NCBI GenBank assembly: GCA_913043815.1
Contig: CAJWNY010000021.1
Location: 1 to 38,767, forward strand
Direction: 5' to 3'
Length of the DNA stretch: 38,767 nucleotides
From: an uncultured Gammaproteobacteria bacterium
Lineage (GTDB): Bacteria; Pseudomonadota; Gammaproteobacteria; Pseudomonadales; Azotimanducaceae
Below the pieces are notes generated by a model. That model made no database searches. It was not told where the DNA came from and saw only the letters and a program-made list of their open reading frames with translations. Positions within the stretch are counted from its first letter, which is position 1. Each line of letters opens with the position of its first letter. The translations under genes and the position numbers were made by a program. Shown piece by piece: positions 1 to 8,673 of the stretch.

Positions 1-63
1 GGTTTGTTGGTTTGTTGGTTTGTTGGTTTGTTGGTTTGTTGGTTTGTTGGTTTGTTGGTTTGT
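1..63. repeat. Octamer tandem repeat (GGTTTGTT), about 7.9 copies
   Basis: Seven perfect copies of GGTTTGTT followed by seven of the eight bases of another copy, after which the pattern breaks. The array begins at the first base of the window, so its real length is unknown. It lies about 130 bases upstream of the uup start codon, outside any reading frame I can support. An 8-bp unit is not a multiple of three and would be prone to slippage, so length variation is plausible. It could also mark an assembly edge. Confidence 0.95.
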
Positions 64-196
64 AAGACTGGCACGCCCCGACGTTAAAACAGATAAAACT
101 CGACCTCGGTGCAAGTTTTTGCAGTTATCCCTGCTTTGCACAGATATAATGACGCGCTGTTAATTCGGCCCACGCCCAAAAAATGACCCAACAAAT

Positions 197-2104
197 ATGA
201 CTCTTATTCGCTGCGACAACCTAAACATCCATTTTGGTGATTATCCATTATTGACCGATGCCAACTTTTCCATTGAACCAGGAGAGCGCGTGTGCCTCAT
301 CGGTCGCAACGGTGCGGGCAAATCAACTTTGTTGAAAATCATCTTGGGCGAGGTACAACCGGACACAGGTGTTATGCACCGTAAAGATAATTTGACCGTA
401 AGCGTGTTAGAGCAGCAGTTGCCAGCAGCGGAAAACCTAACCGTTCTAGAGGTGGTTCAACAAGGACTAGGTGAGCTCATTGAACTGATAAAACGCTTTG
501 GCGAAATCAGTGCCACGGCTGTCACGACAAGAGACCTTGAAGAAATGGAGGTCATGCAGTCGAGGATCGATACATTGGGCGGATGGCAGCCTGAGCAACA
601 GGTAGATGCAATTATCACCCAGCTCGGCCTACCGAGAGATTCTTACATGTCAGCGTTGTCTGGCGGCTGGCGACGCAGAGTGGCATTGGCGCGAGCATTA
701 GTATGTAAACCTGACTTATTGCTTTTAGACGAGCCTACCAACCACTTGGATATATCAACCATAGAGTGGTTGGAACACGAAGTGCGGGGCTATCAGGGCA
801 GTGTTATTTTCATTACCCACGACCGTGCATTTTTGCAGCGCCTAGCTACCAGAATTGTAGAAATTGATCGTGGCCAAATCATTTCTTGGCCCGGGGACTA
901 CACCAACTACTTACAGCTAAAAGAGCAAGCGAACGAAGAAGAAGAAACCCGCAACGCCCTATTCGACAAGCGCTTGGCCCAAGAGGAAACTTGGATTAGA
1001 CAGGGCATTAAGGCACGCCGAACCCGCAACGAAGGCAGGGTGCGGTCATTGGAGGCCATGCGCCGGGAACGCGGACAACGGCTCAATCAACAAGGCAAAG
1101 CCAAGATAGAAATTTCCAACGCAGACGGCTCCGGCAAGAAAGTCATTGAAGCAAAGAACGTTACCCACGGCTATGGCGGCAACGAACTGCTGCAAGACTT
1201 CAATCTGCGCGTTATGCGCGGCGACCGCATTGGCATTATCGGTAACAACGGCGTGGGTAAATCAACGCTTCTGAAAATACTCTTGGGCCAACTGACCCCT
1301 GACAGCGGTAGTTCAAAAGTAGGCACTAATCTGACCGTTGGCTACTTTGACCAAGTTCGACAGGAGCTGGAATGGGACAAGAGCGTTGCTTGGAATGTTG
1401 GCGAGGGCAAAGACAACATCACCATCAACGGCGTAGACAGACATGTTGTTGGTTACCTGAAAAATTTCCTCTTCACCCCTGCCCGAGCCATGACACCTGT
1501 AAGCCGTTTATCCGGAGGCGAATGCAATAGAGTACTACTCGCCAAACTATTCACTCAGCCGAACAACTTTTTGGTGTTGGACGAACCCACCAACGACCTC
1601 GACATAGAAATGTTGGAAGTCTTAGAAGAAAAGTTAGTTGAGTACGATGGTACCCTCATCATAGTTAGCCACGACCGCGACTTTATGGACAACGTGGTAA
1701 CCAGCACACTGGTTTTTGAGGGCGACGGTAGTGTGGTGGAATATCAGGGCGGCTATAGTGATTGGGCCGAGCGGGGCAAATCACTGAACGTCAACGACAC
1801 GCCCGATCTACCCAATCAGACAGATCTAGCGGAGGCAGCAACTGGGCCCAGCAGCCAAGCTGCCGCGCCTAAAAGCAAAGTAAAACTCAGCTATAAAATA
1901 CAGCGGGAACTGGACCAACTACCGAAAAAAATAGAAGAGCTGGAGCAAAAACTGGAGACATTGCAGAGCAGCATGGCGGACCCGAGCTTTTACGACAAAC
2001 CCTTTGGCAAGACAGAACCACTATTGAAAGAGGCGACCCAGGTTCAGACCGATTTAGATACAGCAACCGAGCGTTGGATCGAGTTAGAGGAAATGATTGG
2101 CTAA
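197..2104 (+). CDS. uup: ABC-F family ATPase Uup
   Basis: A cytoplasmic, duplicated ABC ATPase without membrane segments, 635 residues, the usual length for Uup. The first ATPase domain has Walker A GRNGAGKST at residues 36-44, signature LSGGW and Walker B LLLDEPTNHLD. The second has GNNGVGKST near 349-357, a variant signature SGGECNR and Walker B LVLDEPTNDLD. An Arg/Glu-rich linker joins them, and a charged, coiled-coil-like C-terminal domain (about 565-635) is the Uup-type DNA-binding extension that distinguishes Uup from EttA and YheS. ABC-F proteins act on ribosomes; Uup also affects precise transposon excision in E. coli. The ATG at 197 begins directly with the ABC fold, so I keep it, although no strong ribosome binding site is visible. 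Confidence 0.95.
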   Translation: MTLIRCDNLNIHFGDYPLLTDANFSIEPGERVCLIGRNGAGKSTLLKIILGEVQPDTGVMHRKDNLTVSVLEQQLPAAENLTVLEVVQQGLGELIELIKRFGEISATAVTTRDLEEMEVMQSRIDTLGGWQPEQQVDAIITQLGLPRDSYMSALSGGWRRRVALARALVCKPDLLLLDEPTNHLDISTIEWLEHEVRGYQGSVIFITHDRAFLQRLATRIVEIDRGQIISWPGDYTNYLQLKEQANEEEETRNALFDKRLAQEETWIRQGIKARRTRNEGRVRSLEAMRRERGQRLNQQGKAKIEISNADGSGKKVIEAKNVTHGYGGNELLQDFNLRVMRGDRIGIIGNNGVGKSTLLKILLGQLTPDSGSSKVGTNLTVGYFDQVRQELEWDKSVAWNVGEGKDNITINGVDRHVVGYLKNFLFTPARAMTPVSRLSGGECNRVLLAKLFTQPNNFLVLDEPTNDLDIEMLEVLEEKLVEYDGTLIIVSHDRDFMDNVVTSTLVFEGDGSVVEYQGGYSDWAERGKSLNVNDTPDLPNQTDLAEAATGPSSQAAAPKSKVKLSYKIQRELDQLPKKIEELEQKLETLQSSMADPSFYDKPFGKTEPLLKEATQVQTDLDTATERWIELEEMIG

Positions 2105-2172
2105 ATGACAGTCAAATAGGCAGTTTTTGGGCGCGCGCTATGGACGCCCATTAGCCTAGGCATTCGCCTCTC

Positions 2173-2925
2173 TTATCCTCGCAGCATTTGCTCGGTCACT
2201 TTCACCAAACTGCCATAGTGGCTTTTCAGCATCAATACGCCCTCTTGGCGATAAAGTAATAGCCCGTCCAAAAAATCAACCGGCGCAGCAGACAATGATT
2301 CCAAACCGGCACCGTGACGCACTGTATACACAGTCATGTCATGCGTCACACATAAGTCTAGCTGCTTTGCGTCAGCCTCAATGGGCGGCGCATCTAGCTT
2401 ACCCAACATCACTTCCAATACCATCGCCACTGCTTGTGGCGCGCGCATCATGACATCTGGCTTAACCTCGCCATCGAACCACGTTTGAATATAATTGGCC
2501 AAACCTCCAGCAGACCTCAAACCCTTCCACATACGAATTTGATCCAAAGCATAAAATACACCGAGTGCTTCTAACGGCCGAGCCTTATCTACTTTCAGCA
2601 AATCTAAGTCTGAATCTTTTCTACGCGCATTTACTCCCGCTAATACAAACTCACCAGTTTCTATGCAGCGGTGCGGTGGACTGGCGTAAGCTCGGCAATT
2701 TATGCCTGCTAACAAATTTTCGCCCAATTTTTTTGCCAAGCCTCGACCATGGTCGGTGAGTGGGTTTTCTAGATCGTGTATATCGCGGCGAAACTCTCTG
2801 GCTGAATGACGCATAAGCAACACACCGCGCTCTGCGCTTTGGGCAAATGTTTCATTCACCATGGCGGCGGTGGCAATGCCATATTGGTCATGATGGGTGC
2901 TTAAATCGTGCTGTTTATTCGACAT
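2173..2925 (-). CDS. Histidine phosphatase superfamily protein
   Basis: 250 residues. The N-terminal part of the fold carries LLMRHSARE (R39, H40), a variant of the RHG catalytic motif with Ser in place of Gly. It is followed by LTDHGRGLAKKLG, the second conserved arginine in SPPHRCIETGE, and a late CVTHD segment supplying the second histidine. This order is that of the phosphoglycerate-mutase/acid-phosphatase-like superfamily. The substrate is not evident; it lacks the hallmarks of SixA, CobC or GpmA. About 33 residues precede the fold and look unstructured rather than like a signal peptide. It is convergent with uup and divergent from the SDR gene at 3049. Confidence 0.75.
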   Translation of the reverse strand: MSNKQHDLSTHHDQYGIATAAMVNETFAQSAERGVLLMRHSAREFRRDIHDLENPLTDHGRGLAKKLGENLLAGINCRAYASPPHRCIETGEFVLAGVNARRKDSDLDLLKVDKARPLEALGVFYALDQIRMWKGLRSAGGLANYIQTWFDGEVKPDVMMRAPQAVAMVLEVMLGKLDAPPIEADAKQLDLCVTHDMTVYTVRHGAGLESLSAAPVDFLDGLLLYRQEGVLMLKSHYGSLVKVTEQMLRG

Positions 2926-3048
2926 GTCTAATTTGTTCTTACTTCAAGGCGTGTATTACTATCTTAGGTAGAGCGGGAACTCAATTGTTATGCTCACACT
3001 GGGGCACGCGTACATTGAGAAAGGCCAGAACAAGTCAAGGAGAATAGG

Positions 3049-3963
3049 ATGAGTCGATTAGAAGGAAAAGTTGCCGTAATCACAGGCGCAGGTAGAGGCA
3101 TTGGCCGAGAAATCGCATTACTTATGGCCGCTCAAGGCGCAAAGATCGTGGTCAACGATTTAGGCGGCAATACAGATGGTACGGGCAACGCTATGATTGC
3201 CGACGACGTAGTGGCTGAAATCCGCGCAGCAGGTGGAGAAGCAACCTCGAATACCGATTCGGTGGCCGACGTTGCCGGTGGCGAGGCGTTAACCCAGTGT
3301 GCTCTAGAAAACTTTGGCGGAATGGATATCTTGGTCAACAACGCTGGCATACTGCGCGACAAAACTATATTTAAAATGAGTGAAGCCGATTGGGACGCCG
3401 TCATTGCCGTGCACTTGAAAGGCCACTATTGCTGCACCCGCCCTTTTGCTAACTACATCCGAGCGGAAAACAGAACTGGATGCAGAATTATCAATTTTTC
3501 CAGCGTCTCAGGACTCTTCGGCAACTTCGGCCAGGCTAACTACGCCGCAGCAAAAGCCGGCATTGCTGGGTTTTCAAGGGTCATGGCATTGGAACTGGCT
3601 AAATACGGCTGCACCAGCAACACTATTTCGCCTGGGGCATTGACCCGCATGACTATCCCTTTGCGCGAAAACCGTGGGGAGAAAGTCGAAGAAGAGGATA
3701 TGGCTTCTGGTGGACCACAACATATTGCGCCAATCTGTGCGTGGATCGCTGGCGAGGAAGCCGCGAGCATTACTGGAGAAATATTCCACACAGGACGAGG
3801 CGGCGTATCTATTATGCAGCAGCCAAAAGTCATCAAACAATTCCAAAAGAAAACCGGCGTTTGGAGCATGGCCGAATTAGACCAAATTGTGCCGAAATTG
3901 GTTGCGGCAAAAAAAGCCAATGCAATTGCTGCAAATGTAAGCGCAGAACCCATTGAAGTATGA
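3049..3963 (+). CDS. SDR family dehydrogenase, MFE-2/HSD17B4-like
   Basis: An NAD(P)-dependent short-chain dehydrogenase of 304 residues. Visible motifs are the cofactor loop TGAGRGIG (12-19), NNAG (97-100) and catalytic Ser152, Tyr165 and Lys169 (YAAAK). The long insertion after the first strand (VVNDLGGNTDGTG) and the C-terminal extension beyond residue 250 resemble the (3R)-hydroxyacyl-CoA dehydrogenase unit of peroxisomal multifunctional enzyme 2 and bacterial relatives in steroid or fatty-acid oxidation. A clear AAGGAGAA ribosome binding site precedes the ATG. It heads a same-strand cluster with a flavin monooxygenase and a VOC protein, which suggests catabolism of a hydroxylated or ring substrate. 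The exact substrate is unknown. Confidence 0.85.
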   Translation: MSRLEGKVAVITGAGRGIGREIALLMAAQGAKIVVNDLGGNTDGTGNAMIADDVVAEIRAAGGEATSNTDSVADVAGGEALTQCALENFGGMDILVNNAGILRDKTIFKMSEADWDAVIAVHLKGHYCCTRPFANYIRAENRTGCRIINFSSVSGLFGNFGQANYAAAKAGIAGFSRVMALELAKYGCTSNTISPGALTRMTIPLRENRGEKVEEEDMASGGPQHIAPICAWIAGEEAASITGEIFHTGRGGVSIMQQPKVIKQFQKKTGVWSMAELDQIVPKLVAAKKANAIAANVSAEPIEV

Positions 3964-4030
3964 GGCTTTCATTGCCAGCGCTCTGAACGCAATTCTAGAG
4001 AGGCTTCGGCACGCTCCACATGACCGGTTA

Positions 4031-4065
4031 TGCCGCGAGGCAGCACCTAAGCTGCCGATGCGGCA
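4031..4065 (+). promoter_or_regulatory. Two-part stem-loop at the 5' end of the monooxygenase gene
   Basis: TGCCGC (4031-4036) pairs with GCGGCA (4060-4065), and inside it GGCAGC (4039-4044) pairs with GCTGCC (4051-4056). A small internal loop (GA/GAT) and a six-base apical loop separate the parts. The hairpin ends one base before AAGGG and about 15 bases before the likely TTG start at 4080, so it could modulate translation. If translation starts at ATG 4020 instead, it is coding sequence. It matches no riboswitch I recognise. Confidence 0.45.
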
Positions 4066-4079
4066 AAGGGCGCACCACC

Positions 4080-5270
4080 TTGAGGAATGATCCGGTACTT
4101 ATTGTCGGCGGCGGCATTGGCGGTATGACAACTGCTCTGGCCCTGGCGCAACAGCAAATTCCCGTAATCTTATTTGAGCAAGCGACAGAATTTTCTGACG
4201 TTGGAGCGGGCATTCAACTGAGTCCAAACTGCTCACGAGTTCTGCGCGCGCTAGGGCTGACCCAAGAATTAGATGGTCAAGGGTTTCTACCTCAGTACAC
4301 CCAGTTTAGACATTGGCGTAGCGGCAAAATAATTTCCGAAACCAGCCTGGGCCAATCTGCGGAGAAAGCCTATGGCGCGCCCTATTATCACTTTCACCGA
4401 GGTGATCTAGTTAACCTCCTGGTGGAGGCGGCAAACGACCAACCATTGATTCAACTGAAACTAGACAGCCGCGTAGAATCTATTGAACAGGGCAATAATA
4501 GCGTAACCATTTTGGTCAATGGGAAAACACATACCGGTACCGCGCTCGTCGGCGCCGACGGCATTCATTCAAAAGTTCGAGAAATTTTATTCGGGTTGGA
4601 GACCCCATCGTTTACCGGCAACGTGGCCTGGCGCGCATTGGTGCCTACAAATAGCCTACCCGCAAACCTCATACAACCCGCCTCAGTAGCATGGTGGGGA
4701 CCGGGAAAACACTTTGTGCATTACTATGTGCGTGGTGGCTCCATGGTCAACTGTATTTGCGTAGTTGAAACCAAAGAATGGCAAGATGAGTCTTGGAGTA
4801 TCAACGGCCACTTCCCAGATCTAGCCGCAGAATTTGACAACTGGCATCCGACCATAAACACCTTGTTAGAAAATGTAGAAAAAACAAAATTATATAAATG
4901 GGGATTGTTTGACCGCCCACCGATGGAGCAATGGAGCATTGGCAGAACCACATTACTGGGCGATGCCTGTCACCCTACGCTTCCTTTTATGGCGCAAGGC
5001 GCCGCCATGGCCATTGAAGATGCTGCTGTCCTAGCTGGTTGTCTAAACCAAACCCCAAATCCAACCGCCGCATTTTTGCGCTACGAAAATTTGCGTAAAA
5101 AACGCACGGCTATGATTCAGCAATTATCACGGCGAAATGCTAGGATTTTTCACCTCAAAGGTATAGCTGCTTGGGCGCGTAACAGAGCCGCAAAACGCGC
5201 GAGCGGCAGTACAATGAGGAAATTATACGGCTACGATGCACTCAGCGCCTTTGACATTAGTACTGGCTAG
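4080..5270 (+). CDS. FAD-dependent aromatic-ring hydroxylase (salicylate/3-hydroxybenzoate type)
   Basis: A class A flavoprotein monooxygenase of 396 residues that would insert one oxygen into a phenolic ring using NAD(P)H. From the TTG start: FAD dinucleotide motif GGGIGG (10-15), the DG motif in VGADGIHS (about 158-164), and the GD motif in LLGDACHP with the following MAQGAAMAIEDA. Overall layout resembles salicylate 1-monooxygenase or 3-hydroxybenzoate 6-hydroxylase. An in-frame ATG at 4020 would add 20 Cys/Arg-rich residues unlike the family. TTG at 4080 places the FAD strand at the expected distance and has AAGGG nine bases upstream, so I prefer it. It lies between an SDR and a VOC dioxygenase-like gene on the same strand. 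Confidence 0.85.
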   Translation: MRNDPVLIVGGGIGGMTTALALAQQQIPVILFEQATEFSDVGAGIQLSPNCSRVLRALGLTQELDGQGFLPQYTQFRHWRSGKIISETSLGQSAEKAYGAPYYHFHRGDLVNLLVEAANDQPLIQLKLDSRVESIEQGNNSVTILVNGKTHTGTALVGADGIHSKVREILFGLETPSFTGNVAWRALVPTNSLPANLIQPASVAWWGPGKHFVHYYVRGGSMVNCICVVETKEWQDESWSINGHFPDLAAEFDNWHPTINTLLENVEKTKLYKWGLFDRPPMEQWSIGRTTLLGDACHPTLPFMAQGAAMAIEDAAVLAGCLNQTPNPTAAFLRYENLRKKRTAMIQQLSRRNARIFHLKGIAAWARNRAAKRASGSTMRKLYGYDALSAFDISTG

Positions 5271-5326
5271 CGTCGTAAAACAGAATTTGAACAAAAACTC
5301 AAAAGACAAAACACTGGGGAAAACTA

Positions 5327-6031
5327 ATGGGTGAGCAAATCAATCCAAATAAAGTGGAAGGCCTCCATCACTTAGCCATCTGCACCGCGGATATGAAAAG
5401 CCAGATTGATTTTTTCACCGACAAAATGGGCATGCAGTTACAGGCGCTATATTGGATGCATGGTGTAGAAAATACCTGGCATGGATTTCTGCGACTGAAC
5501 GACGAAAGCTCACTGGCTTTTGTCTCTAATCCGGACATATCAAATATTCCTACACAGATGGGTACAACCTATGCTGGGAACCCCGGCGCAAACTCAGCTG
5601 CCGGCACCATGCAGCACTTAGCCTTTAAGGTAAAAGACCACACCGAGTTGATGGCAATGCGCGACAGACTACGCTCAAAAGGTGTACCCGTACTTGGGCC
5701 TTTAGACCACGGCATGTGTGTGAGCATGTACTTTGCTGGACTAGAAAATTTGTCTTTGGAGCTATCATACTCGGCAGAGCCCATCAACAACGAATTATGG
5801 ATCGATCCAGAAGTTGTGGAACAAGCCGGAATTTCAGCAGAAGAGCTCATCCGTTATAAGAACCCCAGTTCATTTGCCGATCGTAAAGGCAGCATTGGCC
5901 AACCAGCAATAAACGATTCTACTGGCCCGCATATGACTAATTACCCACCTGGGGTATATGAGCAGTCTATGCAAATACCCGACGAAATTGCGTTAAACAT
6001 GCTAGAAAGTAAGCCGCCGGTTAGCCCCTAA
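5327..6031 (+). CDS. VOC superfamily protein, extradiol-dioxygenase-like
   Basis: 234 residues with one vicinal-oxygen-chelate unit. The expected metal ligands are visible: His15 (GLHHLAI), His97 (MQHLAFKV) and Glu145 (LSLELS), the 2-His-1-Glu set of extradiol dioxygenases and glyoxalases. About 80 C-terminal residues after the VOC core are Pro/Asn-rich and not a second VOC repeat, so this is not a two-domain catechol dioxygenase of the BphC type. Together with the upstream ring hydroxylase, a ring-cleaving or isomerising role is reasonable but inferred. A GGGGA ribosome binding site precedes the ATG. The stop lies one base before the ATG of a broken TetR gene. Confidence 0.8.
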   Translation: MGEQINPNKVEGLHHLAICTADMKSQIDFFTDKMGMQLQALYWMHGVENTWHGFLRLNDESSLAFVSNPDISNIPTQMGTTYAGNPGANSAAGTMQHLAFKVKDHTELMAMRDRLRSKGVPVLGPLDHGMCVSMYFAGLENLSLELSYSAEPINNELWIDPEVVEQAGISAEELIRYKNPSSFADRKGSIGQPAINDSTGPHMTNYPPGVYEQSMQIPDEIALNMLESKPPVSP

Positions 6032-6032
6032 A

Positions 6033-6680
6033 ATGCCCTCCCGGGAACAAAATAAGATACTGGTTAAAGATCGTATTATCCAAGCAACTCAGTCTTTCTT
6101 GGATGGTCGTAAGAATGATGGGATTAGTGCGATCACCAGTCGACAAATTACGTCGGGACCAGACATCAGCTATCAAACTCTCTGAAACCAATAATCTTCT
6201 CAAGCGCAAATCTACGCGGCATTGCTTAGAAAGAAATCTACGCCATTGGGCCTAAAGCTAGAATTGGACGTCAAGAATTACGAAGGAGATTTAGCTGCAA
6301 CTTTTGCAGCAATAAACTCTGAGCGCTTGGCTCATATAACTCCTACAGACTAAACCATATGGCAGTTCATCGCCAACAACATGCGCACCAATGTAAAAGG
6401 TCCAATACATGACCAGGGCTCTGAAGAAACGATTCTGGTCCGAATATTAGGCCCGCAAGTTTATGAGCAAACTCACCCCTTGCTGCGTATGGACCAAGGC
6501 ATGGGCTATCCACAAACCCAAATAGATCTGCCGCTACTTGCCTATACGCTCATTTGCCTTACCGACTGCGCGGTGACACGTTACTTAAGGTTTTCAAAAG
6601 TCAGCAAAATATCAATTTTACAAACAGCCAAAGAACAATACGCCTTAGTGCTTTTAAATATGAGCAACGCCCAATATTGA
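6033..6680 (+). pseudogene. TetR/AcrR-type regulator with three in-frame stops
   Basis: Reading from ATG 6033 in one uninterrupted frame gives about 215 codons, the usual TetR length, but with TGA at 6183, TAA at 6192 and TAA at 6351. The N-terminal 50 codons look like a TetR helix-turn-helix: RIIQATQSFL, then ITSRQIT, then DISYQTL. The stops fall at the two aromatic positions of the usual YNHF segment and in the ligand-binding domain. No frameshift is needed, so the gene seems to have died by point mutation and fairly recently. It follows the VOC gene by one base, so it was probably the local regulator of the ring-hydroxylation cluster. Sequencing error is unlikely to give three stops without an indel. 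Confidence 0.8.
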
Positions 6681-6748
6681 GCCGCGGGCCCTAGACCTTA
6701 GTGGAGCTTCATTAGTCCTTCCTGATTAATTGCAAGATTGGTGCTGGG

Positions 6749-7207
6749 CTAACGTCTAGGCCTAAAAGAAACGATATTTTCTCCAGTAATTACTTCTTGC
6801 TTGGGCTGAATCAGCACTTCCCACGTAATGGTATTGTCTTTTTCACGAAAGAAACCGCGACATGCAATACCTGTATCTACGAGGAATAAGGCCAGCGTGC
6901 CTGACTGAGTTTGCGCCTCGTTCCACACCAAGGCTAAATTAGGCTCGCTCTCAAGCTTGGCTATGCCATCTAATGCAGCCGATAAAATGCGTGCATCAAT
7001 GACATAAGTGCCAACATCATTAGGCGCGACACGAATTGAAATAGGGCCATGTCCAGCACCCGTCAAATCGCCTGTAAGGGTAAAGCCATCGTCGTCTTCA
7101 ACAATTTTAAGCGCTAGTTCTAGCCCAACACCTAAAGTTGCGCCATCAACTAAAACACTGCCTTTGCCTATCCAATCGCCCCGTTTAAGAATCAATACTT
7201 TCTCCAT
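6749..7207 (-). CDS. Conserved-looking hypothetical protein, beta-rich
   Basis: I do not recognise the family. The 152 residues begin MEKVLILKRGDWIGKG and alternate short strands with Gly and Asp turns (GFTLTGDLTGAG, PISIRVAP, TGIACRGFF, TITWEVLIQ). This suggests a single beta-barrel or lipocalin/heme-binding-like domain without signal peptide or membrane segment. Codon use is like its neighbours. A TTG at 7228 would add seven residues, but ATG 7207 is the better start because the conserved-looking strand begins there. It lies downstream of the SRAP gene on the same strand with about 95 bases between. Confidence 0.65.
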   Translation of the reverse strand: MEKVLILKRGDWIGKGSVLVDGATLGVGLELALKIVEDDDGFTLTGDLTGAGHGPISIRVAPNDVGTYVIDARILSAALDGIAKLESEPNLALVWNEAQTQSGTLALFLVDTGIACRGFFREKDNTITWEVLIQPKQEVITGENIVSFRPRR

Positions 7208-7303
7208 GTTTGAATTTATTTTCTTCAATCATTCTAGCTTTCATTGGTACTTCCATTTGTGAGTTTGCTCTGTCATTTCCAAGCGAGCGCGGCCATCATA
7301 ATG

Positions 7304-8008
7304 TTAATGCAGTTCCTCTATCACCAGCGGAGGACCAATAACCTGATAACAACGCTGATCTTTGTTGCGCGAACTGTTCACCCAAGTAGAAACTGGGCTG
7401 CCATACAGAGGAACCGGCAATTTGGAATCAAACAGCGGTTCTAATTCTGACGTCGGTATAACCCTATTCAACCAAGCTTTAGCCTGATCAATAGTCAAAA
7501 ATATTGGTTGTCGGTGATGTACCGGCTGCATTTGTTCATGTGCAGAAGTCGTTAACAGCGTAAAACTATACAAACTAGCTGCCTCTCCAGCTGTACCGCG
7601 GGGTGACCAACAATCCCAGAGGCCTGCTAGCAAAAGCGTTTGCTCGCTTTGACCATGAATAAGATAAGGTACTTTTTGTCCCTGCTCGCGGCACCATTCA
7701 TAAAAACCGCTTACTGGAACCACGCAGCGCCGCTTTGCATAAGGCCCACGAAAAGCTGGGCTAGTTGCTGCAGTTTCCGACTTGGCATTAAACATACTGT
7801 ATTGAGTACTGGGCTCTCTCGCCCATGACGGCGTTAACCACCAGCGCATGCTGGTCAACTCAACAGCACCAGCTTCGTTCATACGTAAAACGGAAATATT
7901 CTCCGTAGGCGCAGCGTTAAAATTATCTTTCCCCGAGTAAGCTTCAACTAAGAACTCAAACAAGATCTGGGTTAGGTCACTAGCACGAATATTCAGACGT
8001 CCGCACAT
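7304..8008 (-). CDS. yedK: SOS-response-associated peptidase (SRAP/HMCES, YedK-like)
   Basis: A SRAP-domain protein of 234 residues that covalently traps abasic sites in single-stranded DNA. The start at 8008 gives Met-Cys-Gly-Arg, so that Cys2 becomes the N-terminal nucleophile after Met removal, the family hallmark. Other conserved elements are Asn31 in FNAAPT, Asn74 with SET (FNAKSETA), Glu104 in GFYEW and His164 in PVHHRQP, where NRMP is more usual. A longer upstream reading frame exists but would bury Cys2, so it is rejected. The ATG lies two bases after the stop of the AhpD-like gene (TGACTATG) and has no strong ribosome binding site of its own, which points to translational coupling. 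Confidence 0.93.
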   Translation of the reverse strand: MCGRLNIRASDLTQILFEFLVEAYSGKDNFNAAPTENISVLRMNEAGAVELTSMRWWLTPSWAREPSTQYSMFNAKSETAATSPAFRGPYAKRRCVVPVSGFYEWCREQGQKVPYLIHGQSEQTLLLAGLWDCWSPRGTAGEAASLYSFTLLTTSAHEQMQPVHHRQPIFLTIDQAKAWLNRVIPTSELEPLFDSKLPVPLYGSPVSTWVNSSRNKDQRCYQVIGPPLVIEELH

Positions 8009-8010
8009 AG

Positions 8011-8673
8011 TCAGCTTTGGTGCTTGCCCAATTCCCAACCCGCCTCTTGCAGCTGACTCTCACCAAAAGATGTCGGCACCGCTTCAAGGGCGGTGGCTAC
8101 CGTGTCATTCCAACGGTTAAGAAAGCCAAAGGTTGAGATCACAGCCACTATTTGGGTAATCTGCCGCTGGCTAAAGTGCGTCTGAAGCGCTGCAAAATGA
8201 CTTTTTTCTGCGCCATTGGGCACTTGTCCCGCAGCCAGCGCGAGGCCCACTACCGCTCGCTCAGCCTCACTGAAACAATCTGCTTCCACATAATTTAACA
8301 CCTGTAAAAGCTTCTCGCCTTGAGCGTCGGGTTTGTCGCTCATACGTTTACTGTTGTGTCCCGTATGCGCCTGGCAATAACGGCAACCGGCACTGACACT
8401 TACTGAGAAAGCTATAAGTTGCAGCAATGCCGACGGCAGATTCTCTTCGGGGGCATTTTGCTCCGGGACAATCTTCAGCATGTTTTCAAGCATCGCCTTA
8501 GTGTCGCCGCCCATCACAGTACCAAATAGTATCGAGAACGCCACCGGCAACTGCCGCATATGCGCCATTGTGCGCACGCTGTTCGGCACAAAACCCATAG
8601 TGGCTTCGGACATAGCCATGACAGGTTTGAGCTCATCCAACTCATCAAAATCTAACGGAGGAATATGCGCCAC
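8011..8673 (-). CDS. AhpD/carboxymuconolactone decarboxylase-family protein
   Basis: 220 residues with the AhpD core motif GCRYCQAHTGHN (Cys97, Cys100, His103). This is the redox-active CxxC with proton-relay His typical of peroxidase-related CMD proteins. A hydrophobic helix (LLQLIAFSVSVSAG) precedes it, as in the family. The start is GTG 8673 with GGGAGA six to seven bases upstream. It is cotranscribed with and coupled to the SRAP gene, giving a pair that combines a thiol-based peroxidase-like protein and an abasic-DNA sensor; a shared oxidative-damage role is inference. The electron donor is unknown. Confidence 0.85.
   Translation of the reverse strand: MAHIPPLDFDELDELKPVMAMSEATMGFVPNSVRTMAHMRQLPVAFSILFGTVMGGDTKAMLENMLKIVPEQNAPEENLPSALLQLIAFSVSVSAGCRYCQAHTGHNSKRMSDKPDAQGEKLLQVLNYVEADCFSEAERAVVGLALAAGQVPNGAEKSHFAALQTHFSQRQITQIVAVISTFGFLNRWNDTVATALEAVPTSFGESQLQEAGWELGKHQS

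Noticed and set aside
2106-2160. TGGGCG/CGCCCA inverted repeat between uup and the phosphatase gene
   Set aside because: Short stem with an 11-base loop and no T-run downstream on either strand.
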